From NCBI RefSeq assembly GCF_017916515.1, contig NZ_JAFMTA010000001.1, positions 1,178,001-1,242,000 on the forward strand: 64,000 nucleotides of DNA. Direction: 5' to 3'. Below the pieces are notes generated by a model. It had not been told where the DNA came from and searched no databases. It saw nothing but the letters and a program-made list of their open reading frames with translations. Position 1 is the stretch's first letter. Each line of letters starts with the position of its first letter. Position numbers and translations under genes: made by a program. Below, in pieces: positions 32,910 through 46,695 of this stretch. This DNA is from Naasia sp. SYSU D00948 (lineage in GTDB: Bacteria; Actinomycetota; Actinomycetes; Actinomycetales; Microbacteriaceae).

Positions 32910-34325
32910 ATGGCAGAGGTCGCATCCCAGACCCGACAGATCTGGGCCGACGTGCTCTCGGCCCTCGGTGGGGACGAGCGGATCACGCCTCAGCTGCGCG
33001 GCTTCCTGGGACTCGTGGAGCCCAAGGGCGTCATGGCGGGCACCATGTACCTCGAGGTGCCGAACGACTTCACCCGCGGCATGCTCGAGCAGCGGATGCG
33101 CCAGCCTCTGCTCGGCGCGATCGGCTCGCTGGACCCCTCTCTGGAGATCGCGAACTTCGCCGTGGTCGTGAATCCCGAGATCGAGGACACCCCGGTGGCG
33201 GTGACGTCGGAGTCCCTGCCGGCGGAGCCCTATGTAGAGGCTCCTGTCGCGCCGGTGACCGAGCTGCCCGGCGCCGGGCGGGGCGAGAGCCGCCTCAACC
33301 CGAAGTACAGCTTCGACAACTTCGTCATCGGCGCCTCCAACCGCTTCGCCCACGCCGCGGCCGTCGCCGTCGCCGAGACGCCGGCCAAGGCCTACAACCC
33401 CCTCTTCATCTACGGGGAGTCCGGCCTCGGCAAGACCCACCTCCTGCACGCGATCGGCCACTACGCCGTCAGCCTCTATCCCGGCATCCGTGTGCGCTAC
33501 GTGAGCTCCGAGGAGTTCACCAATGACTTCATCAACTCGATCGCCCAGAACCGCTCCTCTCTGTTCCAGGCGCGCTACCGGGACATCGACATCCTGCTGA
33601 TCGACGACATCCAGTTCCTCCAGGGGAAGGATTCGACGCAGGAGGCGTTCTTCCACACCTTCAACACGCTCCACGACCACAACAAGCAGGTGGTCATCAC
33701 GAGCGACCTGCAGCCGAAGCTGCTGACGGGGTTCGAGGACCGGATGCGCTCCCGCTTCGAGTGGGGCCTCATCACCGACGTGCAGGCGCCGGACCTCGAG
33801 ACGCGCATCGCGATCCTGCGCAAGCGCGCGCAGAACGAGAAGCTCCAGGTGCCGGACGACATCCTCGAGTTCATGGCGTCCAAGGTGTCGAGCAACATCC
33901 GGGAGCTCGAGGGGACGCTCATCCGGGTGACGGCGTTCGCGAGCCTCAACCGCACCCCGGTGGACATGGCGCTCGTGCAGACGGTCCTGAAGGACCTGAT
34001 CACGCTCGACGAGGACAACGTCATCGCGCCGGTCGACATCATCAACCACACCGCGGACTACTTCAAGCTGAGCGTCGACGACCTCTACGGCTCCTCCCGG
34101 TCCCAGGCGATCGCCACGGCACGGCAGATCGCGATGTACCTCTGCCGCGAGCTCACGAACCTGTCACTCCCGAAGATCGGCCAGCTGTTCGGCAACCGGG
34201 ACCACACGACCGTCATGTACGCGAACAAGAAGATCAGCGAGCTCATGAAGGAGCGCCGCTCGATCTACAACCAGGTCACCGAGCTCACGAGCCGGATCAA
34301 GCAGAACCACCGCTACTCCCGCTGA
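32910..34325 (+). CDS. dnaA: Chromosomal replication initiator DnaA
   Basis: 471 residues. Domain I (1-85) binds partners; domain II (about 90-130) is short compared with Streptomyces; domain III has Walker A GESGLGKT (169-176) and Walker B ILLIDDIQFL; domain IV ends with the DnaA-box signature FGNRDHTTVMYANKKISELM. It binds DnaA boxes in the adjacent oriC and melts the origin. There is no strong ribosome site before the ATG; a hairpin lies just upstream. Confidence 0.97.
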   Translation: MAEVASQTRQIWADVLSALGGDERITPQLRGFLGLVEPKGVMAGTMYLEVPNDFTRGMLEQRMRQPLLGAIGSLDPSLEIANFAVVVNPEIEDTPVAVTSESLPAEPYVEAPVAPVTELPGAGRGESRLNPKYSFDNFVIGASNRFAHAAAVAVAETPAKAYNPLFIYGESGLGKTHLLHAIGHYAVSLYPGIRVRYVSSEEFTNDFINSIAQNRSSLFQARYRDIDILLIDDIQFLQGKDSTQEAFFHTFNTLHDHNKQVVITSDLQPKLLTGFEDRMRSRFEWGLITDVQAPDLETRIAILRKRAQNEKLQVPDDILEFMASKVSSNIRELEGTLIRVTAFASLNRTPVDMALVQTVLKDLITLDEDNVIAPVDIINHTADYFKLSVDDLYGSSRSQAIATARQIAMYLCRELTNLSLPKIGQLFGNRDHTTVMYANKKISELMKERRSIYNQVTELTSRIKQNHRYSR

Positions 34326-34424
34326 CCCGCCGGCGTCCGTCTGACGGCCGCCCCGCGTTCCTTCCACCGTGCTCACACGGAGGGAGCGCGGTGCACGGGG
34401 ATCCCGCACCGGCGCAGCGAGTGA

Positions 34425-34741
34425 CACCGAGGGCTCCCCGAACCACCGAGGGCGACCTGTGCACGAGGTGCGCTCGGCGGTGCGGCCCGCACTCGGTGGT
34501 ACTGGGCGCGCTCGGCAGTTCGGAGCGCACTCAGCGCGCGGCAGCCAGCAGCGCGTCCGGGTGCCGCAGGCGCAGCCGAAGCCGGCGACCAACGTCACCG
34601 AGGGCGACCTGTAGCGCCGAGCGCACCCCCCAGCACCGAGGGCGCCTCGTACACGGGTCGCACTCGGTGTTCCGAGGCGCGCTCGGGGCCATCCGATGCA
34701 CCGGCGCGGGATCCAGCGCTGAGCATTGCAGAAGCACCGAG
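34425..34741. repeat. CACCGAG repeat cluster downstream of dnaA
   Basis: CACCGAG occurs at 34425, 34444, 34596, 34634 and 34735, and its inverse CTCGGTG at 34492 and 34663. A 17-base version CACCGAGGGCGACCTGT is exact at 34444-34460 and 34596-34612. Two units close as inverted repeats: 34444-34498 and 34634-34669. No coding frame is credible across 34326-35079, and I see no other element there. Confidence 0.6.
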
Positions 34742-35079
34742 AGGCCGGTCGGACGCCTCCGCAGCGCACCCGCCCCAGTGAGCGTCCCAGCCGCCCTGTG
34801 AGGGCCTATGCCGGCACACGACTACACCCTGTGGTTCGGACGGTCCTCGCCCTCCTGCGGACCGCGAAGGGCCGTGCGAGACGCCTCGGACGGCGAAGTC
34901 CACAAGAGGACGACGGTTTCACGAACTTCCCCAAGCGCCGACGACGCAGCGCCGGTCCCCAGGCCCGACCGCGGCGATCCACACCGCGCGAGCACCGCCG
35001 TCCCCGCTTGGGACTTTGGTCCCTTGCCCCGTTGCGGCACTCCTCACCACCGAGTTCCGCATGTTTCCGGGCATCGGCG

Positions 35080-35520
35080 GTCCAGTTGTCCACTTCTCCA
35101 CAGGCTTATCCCCCTATTAACAACTCCCGCGCCCCCGTTTCGTGCGGAACTCCCCCGTGGGCAGGTCGGCTTTCCACGGCGAGTTATCCACCCGTTCTCC
35201 ACACCTGTGGGCAGATCCGAGGGGGAGCGGGATGTGCACATAGCCGATCGGGCATGGGTTCTGCACACTGTGTGGGGAATCTGTGGACAGTTCGGGGACG
35301 ACACACCCCTCGGCTGGGGATGGAAGGTCAGAACTTGTGAGACAAGGGGTTGCGAGGGCCGACCGCCACTCACGCTCGTCCGCATGGCCCCCACACGGGT
35401 CACACATCTTGCACGCGTGTAGTTCCCGCTCGGAACCTGGGCTCGGCGGGGTTACTCACACCATCCACACCCGTTAAGAGTGTTAAAGAATCTCTTCTTG
35501 TTCTTCTCCTCCGACAACCT
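35080..35520. other. oriC: Origin of replication oriC
   Basis: A DnaA-box array in the dnaA-dnaN gap: TTGTCCACT (35086), TTCTCCACA (35094), TTATCCCCC (35106), TTATCCACC (35184), TTCTCCACA (35195), and inverted TGTGGGCAG (35206), TGTGGGGAA (35271), TGTGGACAG (35282). Several are one base from TT(A/G)TCCACA; none is perfect. AT-rich patches at 35106-35126 (ATCCCCCTATTAACAA) and 35473-35505 (TTAAGAGTGTTAAAGAA and T-rich) are candidate melting elements, the second just before dnaN. Gene orientation diverges here, as expected of a bidirectional origin. Confidence 0.9.
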
Positions 35521-35604
35521 CTGAGGGGACGGGGCAGGAGCGGCCTGCGGGCCTCCGGAGGCACCGATAGCATTTGACGGACTGAAAACAGACAGGGGAC
35601 ATCC

Positions 35605-36753
35605 GTGAGGTTTCAAGCGAACAGGGACGTGTTCAGCGAGGCCGTGTCCTTTGCCGTCAAGCTCCTCCCGCAGCGGACGACCCTGCCGATCCTGTCCGGC
35701 GTCCTCCTCGAGGCCCAGGAGTCGGGTCTGACCCTGTCGTCGTTCGACTACGAGGTGTCCGCGCGGACGGAGATCGCCGCAGAGGTCGCCGAGCCGGGTC
35801 GCGCGCTCGTCTCCGGGCGCCTGCTGGCCGACATCGCGAGCCGGCTGCCCGCATCCGCGCCGGTCGAGGTGTACTCCGAGGACTCCCGCATCGTCGTCCG
35901 CGCCGGGTCCGCGCGCTTCACGCTGCTGAGCATGCCCGTGGAGGAGTACCCGAACCTGCCGGCCGTCGGCACCCCGACCGGGAGCGTCCCCGCCGACGCG
36001 TTCTCGACCGCTGTCGCACAGGTGGCCGTCGCCGCGTCGCGGGACGACGTCACCCCCGTCATCACCGGGGTGCAGCTCGAGATCTCGGACCACAGCCTGA
36101 GCCTCGTGGCCACCGACCGCTACCGCGTCGCTGTGCGGGGCATCCCATGGGAGCCGGCGGGCGACGAGCAGCCGACGGTCACCGCCCTCGTGCCGGCGCG
36201 CACGCTGCAGGAGATCGGCCGAACCTTCGGCAACAGCGGGACGATCACGATCTCGATCACCGGGACCGAGGACCGCGAGCTCATCGCATTCAGCTCCGAG
36301 AAGCGCACGGTGACGTCGCTGCTCATCAAGGGCAACTTCCCGCCGGTGAAGCGCCTGTTCCCCGAGAACGTCGAGAACTACGCGGTCATCAACACCGCCG
36401 AGCTCGTGGAGGCCACCCGCCGCGTGCAGCTCGTCCTGGAGCGCGAGGCGGCGCTGCGCTACAGCTTCGACCTGGACGGCCTCACCCTCGAGGCGATCGG
36501 CTCGGAGCAGGCCCAGGCGTCCGAGAGCATCGAGGCCCTGCTCAACGGGAACGACACCGTCGTCTCGCTGAAGCCCCAGTTCCTGCTCGACGGCCTAGGC
36601 GCGGTGCACTCGGAGTTCGTCCGGATCGCGTTCACGAAGACCGAGAACCCCAACAAGCCGGGGCCGGTCCTGATCACGAGCCAGTCGAGCAAGGACAAGG
36701 CGGCGTCGGACGACTACCGCTACCTGCTGCAGCCCAACCTGCTGCTGCGCTGA
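35605..36753 (+). CDS. dnaN: DNA polymerase III sliding clamp, beta subunit
   Basis: 382 residues forming three repeated clamp domains, beginning MRFQANRDVFSEAVSFAVKLLPQR and ending with the RYLLQPNLLLR tail. It rings DNA and holds the polymerase. Start GTG at 35605 with AGGGGA 6 bases before; a TAGCAT box lies at 35568-35573. It is followed by gnd after 13 bases. Confidence 0.97.
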   Translation: MRFQANRDVFSEAVSFAVKLLPQRTTLPILSGVLLEAQESGLTLSSFDYEVSARTEIAAEVAEPGRALVSGRLLADIASRLPASAPVEVYSEDSRIVVRAGSARFTLLSMPVEEYPNLPAVGTPTGSVPADAFSTAVAQVAVAASRDDVTPVITGVQLEISDHSLSLVATDRYRVAVRGIPWEPAGDEQPTVTALVPARTLQEIGRTFGNSGTITISITGTEDRELIAFSSEKRTVTSLLIKGNFPPVKRLFPENVENYAVINTAELVEATRRVQLVLEREAALRYSFDLDGLTLEAIGSEQAQASESIEALLNGNDTVVSLKPQFLLDGLGAVHSEFVRIAFTKTENPNKPGPVLITSQSSKDKAASDDYRYLLQPNLLLR

Positions 36754-36766
36754 TTCGGAGGTCCCC

Positions 36767-37660
36767 ATGAAGATCGGTCTCGTCGGCCTCGGCCGCATGG
36801 GCAACAACATGCGCGCCAGGCTCCGCAACGCCGGGATCGACGTCGTGGGCTACGACACGCGACCCGACGTCTCGGACGTCGCCACGCTCGCCGACCTCGC
36901 CGCCGCCCTCGACGGTCCGCGCATCGTGTGGGTGATGGTGCCGGCCGGGCAGATCACCGACGCGGTCATCAAGGACCTCGTCGACGTGCTCTCCGCGGGT
37001 GACCTCGTCATCGAGGGCGGCAACTCGAAGTTCACGGACGACTTCCTGCACGAGGCGCAGCTCGCCGAGAAGGGGATCGCCTACGTCGACTGCGGCGTCT
37101 CCGGCGGCGTCTGGGGACTCCAGAACGGCTACGGCCTGATGGTCGGCGGCTCCGAGGAGAACATCGCCCGCGCCATGCCCGTCTTCGACGCGCTGCGTCC
37201 GGAGGGTCCGCGCGAGGAGGGCTTCGTCCACGTCGGCCCCGTCGGCGCCGGGCACTACGCGAAGATGGTGCACAACGGCGTCGAGTACGCCCTCATGCAG
37301 GCCTACGCCGAGGGTTTCGAGCTCATGGGGGCCCGCAAGGACCTCATCCACGACCTCCCCGGCACGTTCCGGGCCTGGCAGCGCGGCACCGTCGTGCGCT
37401 CCTGGCTGCTCGAGCTGCTCGTCCGCGCGCTGGACCAGGACCCCGAGCTCTCCGAGATCGACGGATACGTCGGCGACTCCGGCGAGGGACGGTGGACGAT
37501 CGAGGACGCCCTGAACCACTCGGTGCCGGTGCCGACGATCTCCGCGTCGATCTTCGCGCGCTTCGTGTCGCGCCAGGACGACTCCCCGGCGATGAAGGCC
37601 GTCGCGGCACTGCGCCAGCAGTTCGGCGGCCACGCCGTCAAGCGCGCCGCCGACGGCTGA
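36767..37660 (+). CDS. gnd: 6-phosphogluconate dehydrogenase, decarboxylating, short form
   Basis: 297 residues: NAD(P) fold GLVGLGRMGNNM, the substrate loop EGGNSKFTDD and VGPVGAGHYAKMVHNGVEYALMQ. It is the short (about 300-residue) type, often NAD-dependent, rather than the 470-residue dimer type. It oxidises 6-phosphogluconate to ribulose 5-phosphate and CO2. Its place between dnaN and recF is usual in actinobacteria, linking pentose supply with DNA synthesis only by position. Confidence 0.92.
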   Translation: MKIGLVGLGRMGNNMRARLRNAGIDVVGYDTRPDVSDVATLADLAAALDGPRIVWVMVPAGQITDAVIKDLVDVLSAGDLVIEGGNSKFTDDFLHEAQLAEKGIAYVDCGVSGGVWGLQNGYGLMVGGSEENIARAMPVFDALRPEGPREEGFVHVGPVGAGHYAKMVHNGVEYALMQAYAEGFELMGARKDLIHDLPGTFRAWQRGTVVRSWLLELLVRALDQDPELSEIDGYVGDSGEGRWTIEDALNHSVPVPTISASIFARFVSRQDDSPAMKAVAALRQQFGGHAVKRAADG

Positions 37661-37672
37661 GCCGCGGGGTCG

Positions 37673-38839
37673 ATGCACGTACGGCGCCTGAACCTCGTCG
37701 ACTTCCGCAACTACGAGAACGCCGACCTCCTCCTCGAGGACGGGGTCAACGTGCTCGTGGGGAGCAACGGGCAGGGCAAGACGAACCTGGTCGAAGCGCT
37801 CGGGTACCTGAGCACTCTGGGCTCCCATCGCGTCTCGAGTGACGTCGCCCTCGTCCGGCGGGGAGCAACGAGCGCCATCGTCCGCGCGCTGCTCGGACAC
37901 GGCGGCCGCGATATCCTCGTCGAGCTGCAGATCAACGCATCGGCGGCGAACAAGGCGCAGGTCGGCCGGTCGCCCGCGAAGGTCCGCGACCTCCCGCGCT
38001 ACTTCTCGAGCGTCCTGTTCGCTCCGGAGGACATGGCGCTCGTCCGAGGCGACCCCTCCGGCCGCCGGCGCTTCGCCGACGAGCTGCTGGTGCTGCGCGC
38101 GCCTCGGCTCGCCGGCGTGCTCGCCGACTACGACCGTGCCCTGCGGCAGCGCAACACCCTCTTGAAGACGGCGCGGGCGACCGGCGCCAAGGCGCTGTCC
38201 ACCCTGGACCTGTGGGACGAGCGTCTCGTCGAGTTCGGATCGCAGATCGTCGCCGCCCGGCTCGGCCTGGTCGACGATCTGCGGCCGCACGTCGCGGCGG
38301 CGTACCGGGCGATCGTCGACGCGGATCACGGACCCAAGCTGGCCTCGCAGCTGAGCATCCTGTCCCAGCACCCGGACGCCGACGAGGAGGGCACCGAGCG
38401 CGCGGACGTCGTCCTCTCGCTCGACGAGATCCGGAGCCGCTTCGCCGCAGCCCTCGCCGCCGCGCGCCCCCGCGAGCTCGAGCGCGCCCTGACCCTCGTC
38501 GGCCCACACCGGGACGACATCGTGTTCGAGCTGAACGGACTCCCGGCCCGCGGGTACGCGAGCCACGGGGAGTCCTGGTCGTTCGCCCTGTCGCTCAAGC
38601 TCGCGTCGGCCGAGCTCCTGCGGGCGGAGGCGAGCTCCGGGGACCCGGTCCTCATCCTCGACGACGTGTTCGCCGAGCTGGACGCACCCAGGCGTCGGCG
38701 GCTCGCGGCCGCGATCCAGAGCTACGAGCAGGTCCTCATCACGTCGGCGGTCGCCGAGGACGTTCCCGAGCAGCTGCACGGCACCATGGTCCGCATCCAG
38801 GCGGGCCGCATCCTGGATTCGACGGGAACGGACGGATGA
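37673..38839 (+). CDS. recF: DNA repair protein RecF
   Basis: 388 residues: Walker A GSNGQGKTNLVEA (near residues 28-36), signature motif near GPHRDDIVFELNG, and Walker B LILDDVFAELD. It helps load RecA at gaps. The ATG follows gnd by 12 bases, and its TGA overlaps the ATG of dciA (ATGA). Confidence 0.96.
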   Translation: MHVRRLNLVDFRNYENADLLLEDGVNVLVGSNGQGKTNLVEALGYLSTLGSHRVSSDVALVRRGATSAIVRALLGHGGRDILVELQINASAANKAQVGRSPAKVRDLPRYFSSVLFAPEDMALVRGDPSGRRRFADELLVLRAPRLAGVLADYDRALRQRNTLLKTARATGAKALSTLDLWDERLVEFGSQIVAARLGLVDDLRPHVAAAYRAIVDADHGPKLASQLSILSQHPDADEEGTERADVVLSLDEIRSRFAAALAAARPRELERALTLVGPHRDDIVFELNGLPARGYASHGESWSFALSLKLASAELLRAEASSGDPVLILDDVFAELDAPRRRRLAAAIQSYEQVLITSAVAEDVPEQLHGTMVRIQAGRILDSTGTDG

Positions 38840-39339
38840 CGAGCGGCGACGACGGGGTCCGCGAGGAGGCACGCTCGGTCTACCTGCGTCTCCGCGCGGC
38901 GTTCGGCGGTGCCGCCGCACCCCGCAGCACGGCCCGCCGCCGGCGCGCGCAGGTCGAGGGGGAGTCGCAGCCGTTCGGCGCAGGCCGCGATCCGGCCACG
39001 CTGGGGGAGATGCTGTCGGGGCTCACCTCGACCATGGGCTGGGACACCGCGCTGTCCCAGTCGGAGCTGATCGCGGCCTGGCAGGAGATCGCCGGCCCGG
39101 AGACGGCCGCGCACTCCGAGCCGACGGGTGTGGAGGACGGCCTTTTGCGCGTGAAGTGCGACTCCACCGCGTGGGCGACGCAGCTTCGTCTCATGCGCAC
39201 GGAGATCCTCACGCGCATCGCTCAACGCTTCCCCGAGGCGGGCATCCAGAACATCGCGTTCTCGGGACCGGGTACCCCCAACTGGAAACGTGGCCCCAGA
39301 TCGGTTCCAGGGCGCGGTCCGCGCGATACCTACGGCTGA
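38836..39339 (+). CDS. dciA: DciA-like DUF721 protein
   Basis: 167 residues. The C-terminal half (LSQSELIAAWQEIAGPETAAHSEPTGVEDGLLRVKCDSTAWATQLR, read in parts) is the DUF721 domain, a KH-like fold that in other bacteria loads DnaB in place of DnaC. The N-terminal half is Arg/Ala-rich and disordered. Coupled to recF by a 4-base overlap. This agrees with a DnaB-helicase bacterium lacking DnaC. Confidence 0.88.
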   Translation: MTSGDDGVREEARSVYLRLRAAFGGAAAPRSTARRRRAQVEGESQPFGAGRDPATLGEMLSGLTSTMGWDTALSQSELIAAWQEIAGPETAAHSEPTGVEDGLLRVKCDSTAWATQLRLMRTEILTRIAQRFPEAGIQNIAFSGPGTPNWKRGPRSVPGRGPRDTYG

Positions 39340-41457
<2,118 letters not shown>

Positions 41458-41563
41458 CGCCCTTGGGGGTGGTGAAGGAGGCGCCGCAGGCGCCGTCCCG
41501 AAACCACCGGCGTGCCCGAACGGCTGGGACACCAGAACTCCCCGAACGACAAGAACGGACGAC

Positions 41564-44078
<2,515 letters not shown>

Positions 44079-44086
<8 letters not shown>

Positions 44087-44504
44087 TGTCGCGGAGAAGC
44101 TTGCCCGGAAGACGACGCGGCCGGTGAGCGGCGGCGGTGGGGGAGCGACCAAGCAGGTTCGCCTCAAGCTCGTCTACATCGACTTCTGGTCGGCGGTGAA
44201 GCTCTCCTTCCTCGTCTGGATCGCGCTCGGCGTCGTGCTGATCGTCGGCACGTTCCTGATCTGGATGGTGCTCGCGCAGACCGGCATCTTCGACCGCCTG
44301 AGCGCCCTGTTCGGCGAGGTGTCCGGTGACACCACGTTCAGCCTGACCCAGACCTTCGGCCTGCCCCAGGTGCTCGGGTTCGCGCTCGTCATCGCGATCC
44401 TCAACGTGATCGTCGGGACCGCGCTCGGCGCCATCGCGGCCATGCTGTACAACCTGAGCGTCCGGCTCAGCGGCGGTCTCCTGGTGGGCTTCACCAACCA
44501 GTAG
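44079..44504 (+). CDS. DUF3566 transmembrane protein
   Basis: 141 residues with two membrane segments (about 43-66 and 98-123) separated by an external loop, and a hydrophilic Gly-rich N terminus. This is the conserved actinobacterial gene directly after gyrA (Rv0007 position), of unknown role. It starts inside the gyrA end (8-base overlap), so it is translationally coupled. Confidence 0.85.
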
Positions 44505-44565
44505 GCGGCGACGGCCGATTCGCCCGAACCCCGCTCGTGGGGTAAAGTCGGTACGGCCGAAAAAC

Positions 44566-44639
44566 GGGGCTATAGCTCAGGCGGTTAGAGCGCTTCGCTG
44601 ATAACGAAGAGGTCCCAGGTTCAAGTCCTGGTAGCCCCA
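44566..44639 (+). tRNA. ileT: tRNA-Ile(GAT)
   Basis: 74 bases. Acceptor GGGGCTA pairs with TAGCCCC; anticodon arm CTTCG-CTGATAA-CGAAG gives anticodon GAT (Ile); T arm GTTCAAGTC. The CCA end is not encoded and must be added by PcnA. A TAAAGT box lies at 44543-44548. Confidence 0.97.
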
Positions 44640-44651
44640 CAGCGCCTATCG

Positions 44652-44676
44652 GCGCGCCGCCGCTCCTGCGGCGCGC
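44652..44676 (+). terminator. Hairpin after tRNA-Ile
   Basis: GCGCGCCGC (44652-44660) pairs with GCGGCGCGC (44668-44676) over a 7-base loop. No T tract follows. Confidence 0.6.
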
Positions 44677-44785
44677 GTCGTGGGCAGTCCGGCCGGCCCG
44701 ACGCGGCGGCCCGGCCTCCCGACCCAGCAGAATGCTGCGTTCGGTTGGCGGGTTGCGGTGCACGGGTACAGTTGCGACAGAGGCC

Positions 44786-44861
44786 GGGGACGTAGCTCAA
44801 TTGGCAGAGCACCTGCTTTGCAAGCAGGGGGTTAGGGGTTCGATTCCCCTCGTCTCCACCA
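44786..44861 (+). tRNA. alaT: tRNA-Ala(TGC)
   Basis: 76 bases including an encoded CCA. Acceptor GGGGACG/CGTCTCC with one G-T pair; anticodon arm CCTGC-TTTGCAA-GCAGG gives TGC (Ala). A promoter-like TTGGCG (44745) and TACAGT (44767) are 16 bases apart. The tRNA-Ile/tRNA-Ala pair after gyrA is conserved in actinobacteria. Confidence 0.97.
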
Positions 44862-44864
44862 TGC

Positions 44865-44894
44865 AGAGGTGTCGTCCCGCCGGACGGCACCTCT
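44865..44894 (+). terminator. Terminator of tRNA-Ala
   Basis: AGAGGTG-T-CGTCC (44865-44877) pairs with GGACG-G-CACCTCT (44882-44894) across CGCC, with one T-G pair, 3 bases after the tRNA end. TCGTGGTTGTGG follows. Confidence 0.7.
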
Positions 44895-44933
44895 TCGTGG
44901 TTGTGGCCCCCGGTCGCCAACGCGGGTCGCCGC

Positions 44934-45764
44934 CTAGCTGAGGATGTCCTTCGTCGCGAACCGGCCGTACGCCGCGGCCCCGAAGAGGGCGACGTAGCCG
45001 AGCTGCAGGAGCGCGTTGTCCTGGAACGAGTCCCACACGATCGGGTCGCGCAGGAAGTCGCCGAAGCCGAACCAGTAGTGGCTGAACAGCCAAGGGTGCA
45101 GCCAGTCGAGCTGAGGCAGGGAATCGAGGATCTGCGAGGCCGCCGCCAGCACGATGGTCGCCGCCATCGCCCCCACCGGCACGGTCGTCAGCGTCGACAG
45201 GAAGAGCCCGATCGCGCTGAGGCCGAGCAGCGACAGCGCGACGTAGGCGACGAGGAGCGCAGCGCGCACGGCGAGGCCGCCGGCGTCGATCGTGTCGCCG
45301 GAGAGCAGGGTGACCGGGCGAATCGGGAACAGCGCAGCCCCCACGGCGAGCCCGGTGATCATGACCGTGAGCGGTGCCGCCACGGCGAACACCGCGGCGC
45401 CGGCGTACTTCACGAGCAGCACGCGGACGCGGCTGGCGGGAGCGACCAGGAGATAGCGCAGGGTCCCGAGGCTCGCCTCGCCGGCGATCGTGTCGCCCGC
45501 GACCACCCCGATCGTGAGGGGCAGGAAGATCGGCACCGAGACGGTGAGCGCGGTGAACGCCACGAAGAGCCCGTTCTCGCTGATCGCGGCGAGGAAGGCG
45601 GGCCCGCGGCCCGCGCCCGGCCGGAGCTTCACCGCGATGGCGATGAGCACCGGGACGAGGGCGAGGGCGGCGAGCATCGCCCAGGTCCTGCGGCGCCGGA
45701 ACAGCACGGCGATCTCGGAGCCCAGGAAGGCGAGCGTGCGTGCGCGCGTCTCAACCTGCGACAT
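44934..45764 (-). CDS. ABC transporter permease, ABC-2 type
   Basis: 276 residues with six hydrophobic segments and the ABC-2 exporter layout (GEASLGTLRYLLVAPASRVRVLLVKYAG coupling region). It is the membrane part of a transporter whose ATPase gene overlaps its start by 14 bases. The ATG at 45764 is chosen as it gives the normal short N terminus. Substrate unknown; such pairs export lipids, drugs or peptides. Confidence 0.82.
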   Translation of the reverse strand: MSQVETRARTLAFLGSEIAVLFRRRRTWAMLAALALVPVLIAIAVKLRPGAGRGPAFLAAISENGLFVAFTALTVSVPIFLPLTIGVVAGDTIAGEASLGTLRYLLVAPASRVRVLLVKYAGAAVFAVAAPLTVMITGLAVGAALFPIRPVTLLSGDTIDAGGLAVRAALLVAYVALSLLGLSAIGLFLSTLTTVPVGAMAATIVLAAASQILDSLPQLDWLHPWLFSHYWFGFGDFLRDPIVWDSFQDNALLQLGYVALFGAAAYGRFATKDILS

Positions 45765-46695
45765 CGAAGCCCTCCCCGGTGAGCGCGACGAAGCGGTCCT
45801 CGAGGCTCTCGCCCTCGACGGCGATCCCGCGCACCCGGACGCCGGCATTCACGAGAGCCGCCGTCACCGTCTCGGGCGCCCTGTCCTCCGGCAGGGGCGC
45901 GATGACGTGCTCGCCCTCGGGCTCCGGAGAGAGGCCGAGCTCCGCGAGGGCGCGCAGCGCCCGCCCGGTGTCCGGAGTGCGCACCCGGACCCGCGCGGAT
46001 CCCTGGCGGCGCAGCTCCTCGAGCATGCCCTGAGCCACCAGCCTCCCGGCGCTCATGACGGCGATGTGGTCGCAGAGCTGCTCGACCTCCGCGAGGAGGT
46101 GGCTGGAGACGAAGACGGTCGTCCCCTCGTCGGCGAGGGCGCGCAGGAGATGGCGGATCTCGCGCGTTCCCTGCGGGTCGAGCCCGTTCGTCGGCTCGTC
46201 CAGGATCAGCAGCTCGCGGGGGCTGAGGAGCGCGTTCGCGATTCCCAGCCGCTGCTTCATGCCCAGGGAGTACGCGTGCACCTTCTTCTCCGCCGCCGCG
46301 GACAGCCCGACGCGCTCGAGTGCCTCGGCGACCCGCTGTGAGCGGGTGGCGGCAGGAGCGCGACCGTCCGCGGCGTCGTAGCGCGTCAGGTTGGCGCGCC
46401 CCGAGAGGAACGGCGCGAACGCCGGGCCCTCGACGAGGGCTCCGACCCGGGGGAGGACGGACGCCAGGGCACGGGGGATCGGCTCGCCGAGCATCGCGAT
46501 CTCGCCGCCACCGGGCGAGGCCAGCCCGAGGAGCATCCGGATCGTGGTGGTCTTGCCCGAGCCGTTCGGCCCGAGGAAGCCGAACAGGGCTCCGCGAGGC
46601 ACGAGCAGGTCGACGCCGTCGACCGCGCGCCGCTGTCCGAAGGTCTTGGTGAGTCCCGTCGTCCGGATGGCCGGCTCGGCCTCCGCCGGCGTCAC
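45751..46695 (-). CDS. ABC transporter ATP-binding protein
   Basis: 314 residues: Walker A GPNGSGKTT (42-50), signature YSLGMKQRLGIA, Walker B LLILDEPTNGLDP. The C-terminal domain (about 230-314) is the extra dimerising part seen in bacitracin/daunorubicin-type exporters. GTG 46695 overlaps the stop of the LolA-like gene (GTGA). It powers the permease downstream. Confidence 0.88.
   Translation of the reverse strand: MTPAEAEPAIRTTGLTKTFGQRRAVDGVDLLVPRGALFGFLGPNGSGKTTTIRMLLGLASPGGGEIAMLGEPIPRALASVLPRVGALVEGPAFAPFLSGRANLTRYDAADGRAPAATRSQRVAEALERVGLSAAAEKKVHAYSLGMKQRLGIANALLSPRELLILDEPTNGLDPQGTREIRHLLRALADEGTTVFVSSHLLAEVEQLCDHIAVMSAGRLVAQGMLEELRRQGSARVRVRTPDTGRALRALAELGLSPEPEGEHVIAPLPEDRAPETVTAALVNAGVRVRGIAVEGESLEDRFVALTGEGFDVAG

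Noticed and set aside
34425-34741. CRISPR array
   Set aside because: Repeats are short, unevenly spaced, in both orientations and without cas genes.
34326-35079. Frames of 70-346 codons downstream of dnaA
   Set aside because: They run through the repeat cluster or shadow dnaA; none has a start signal or believable protein composition.
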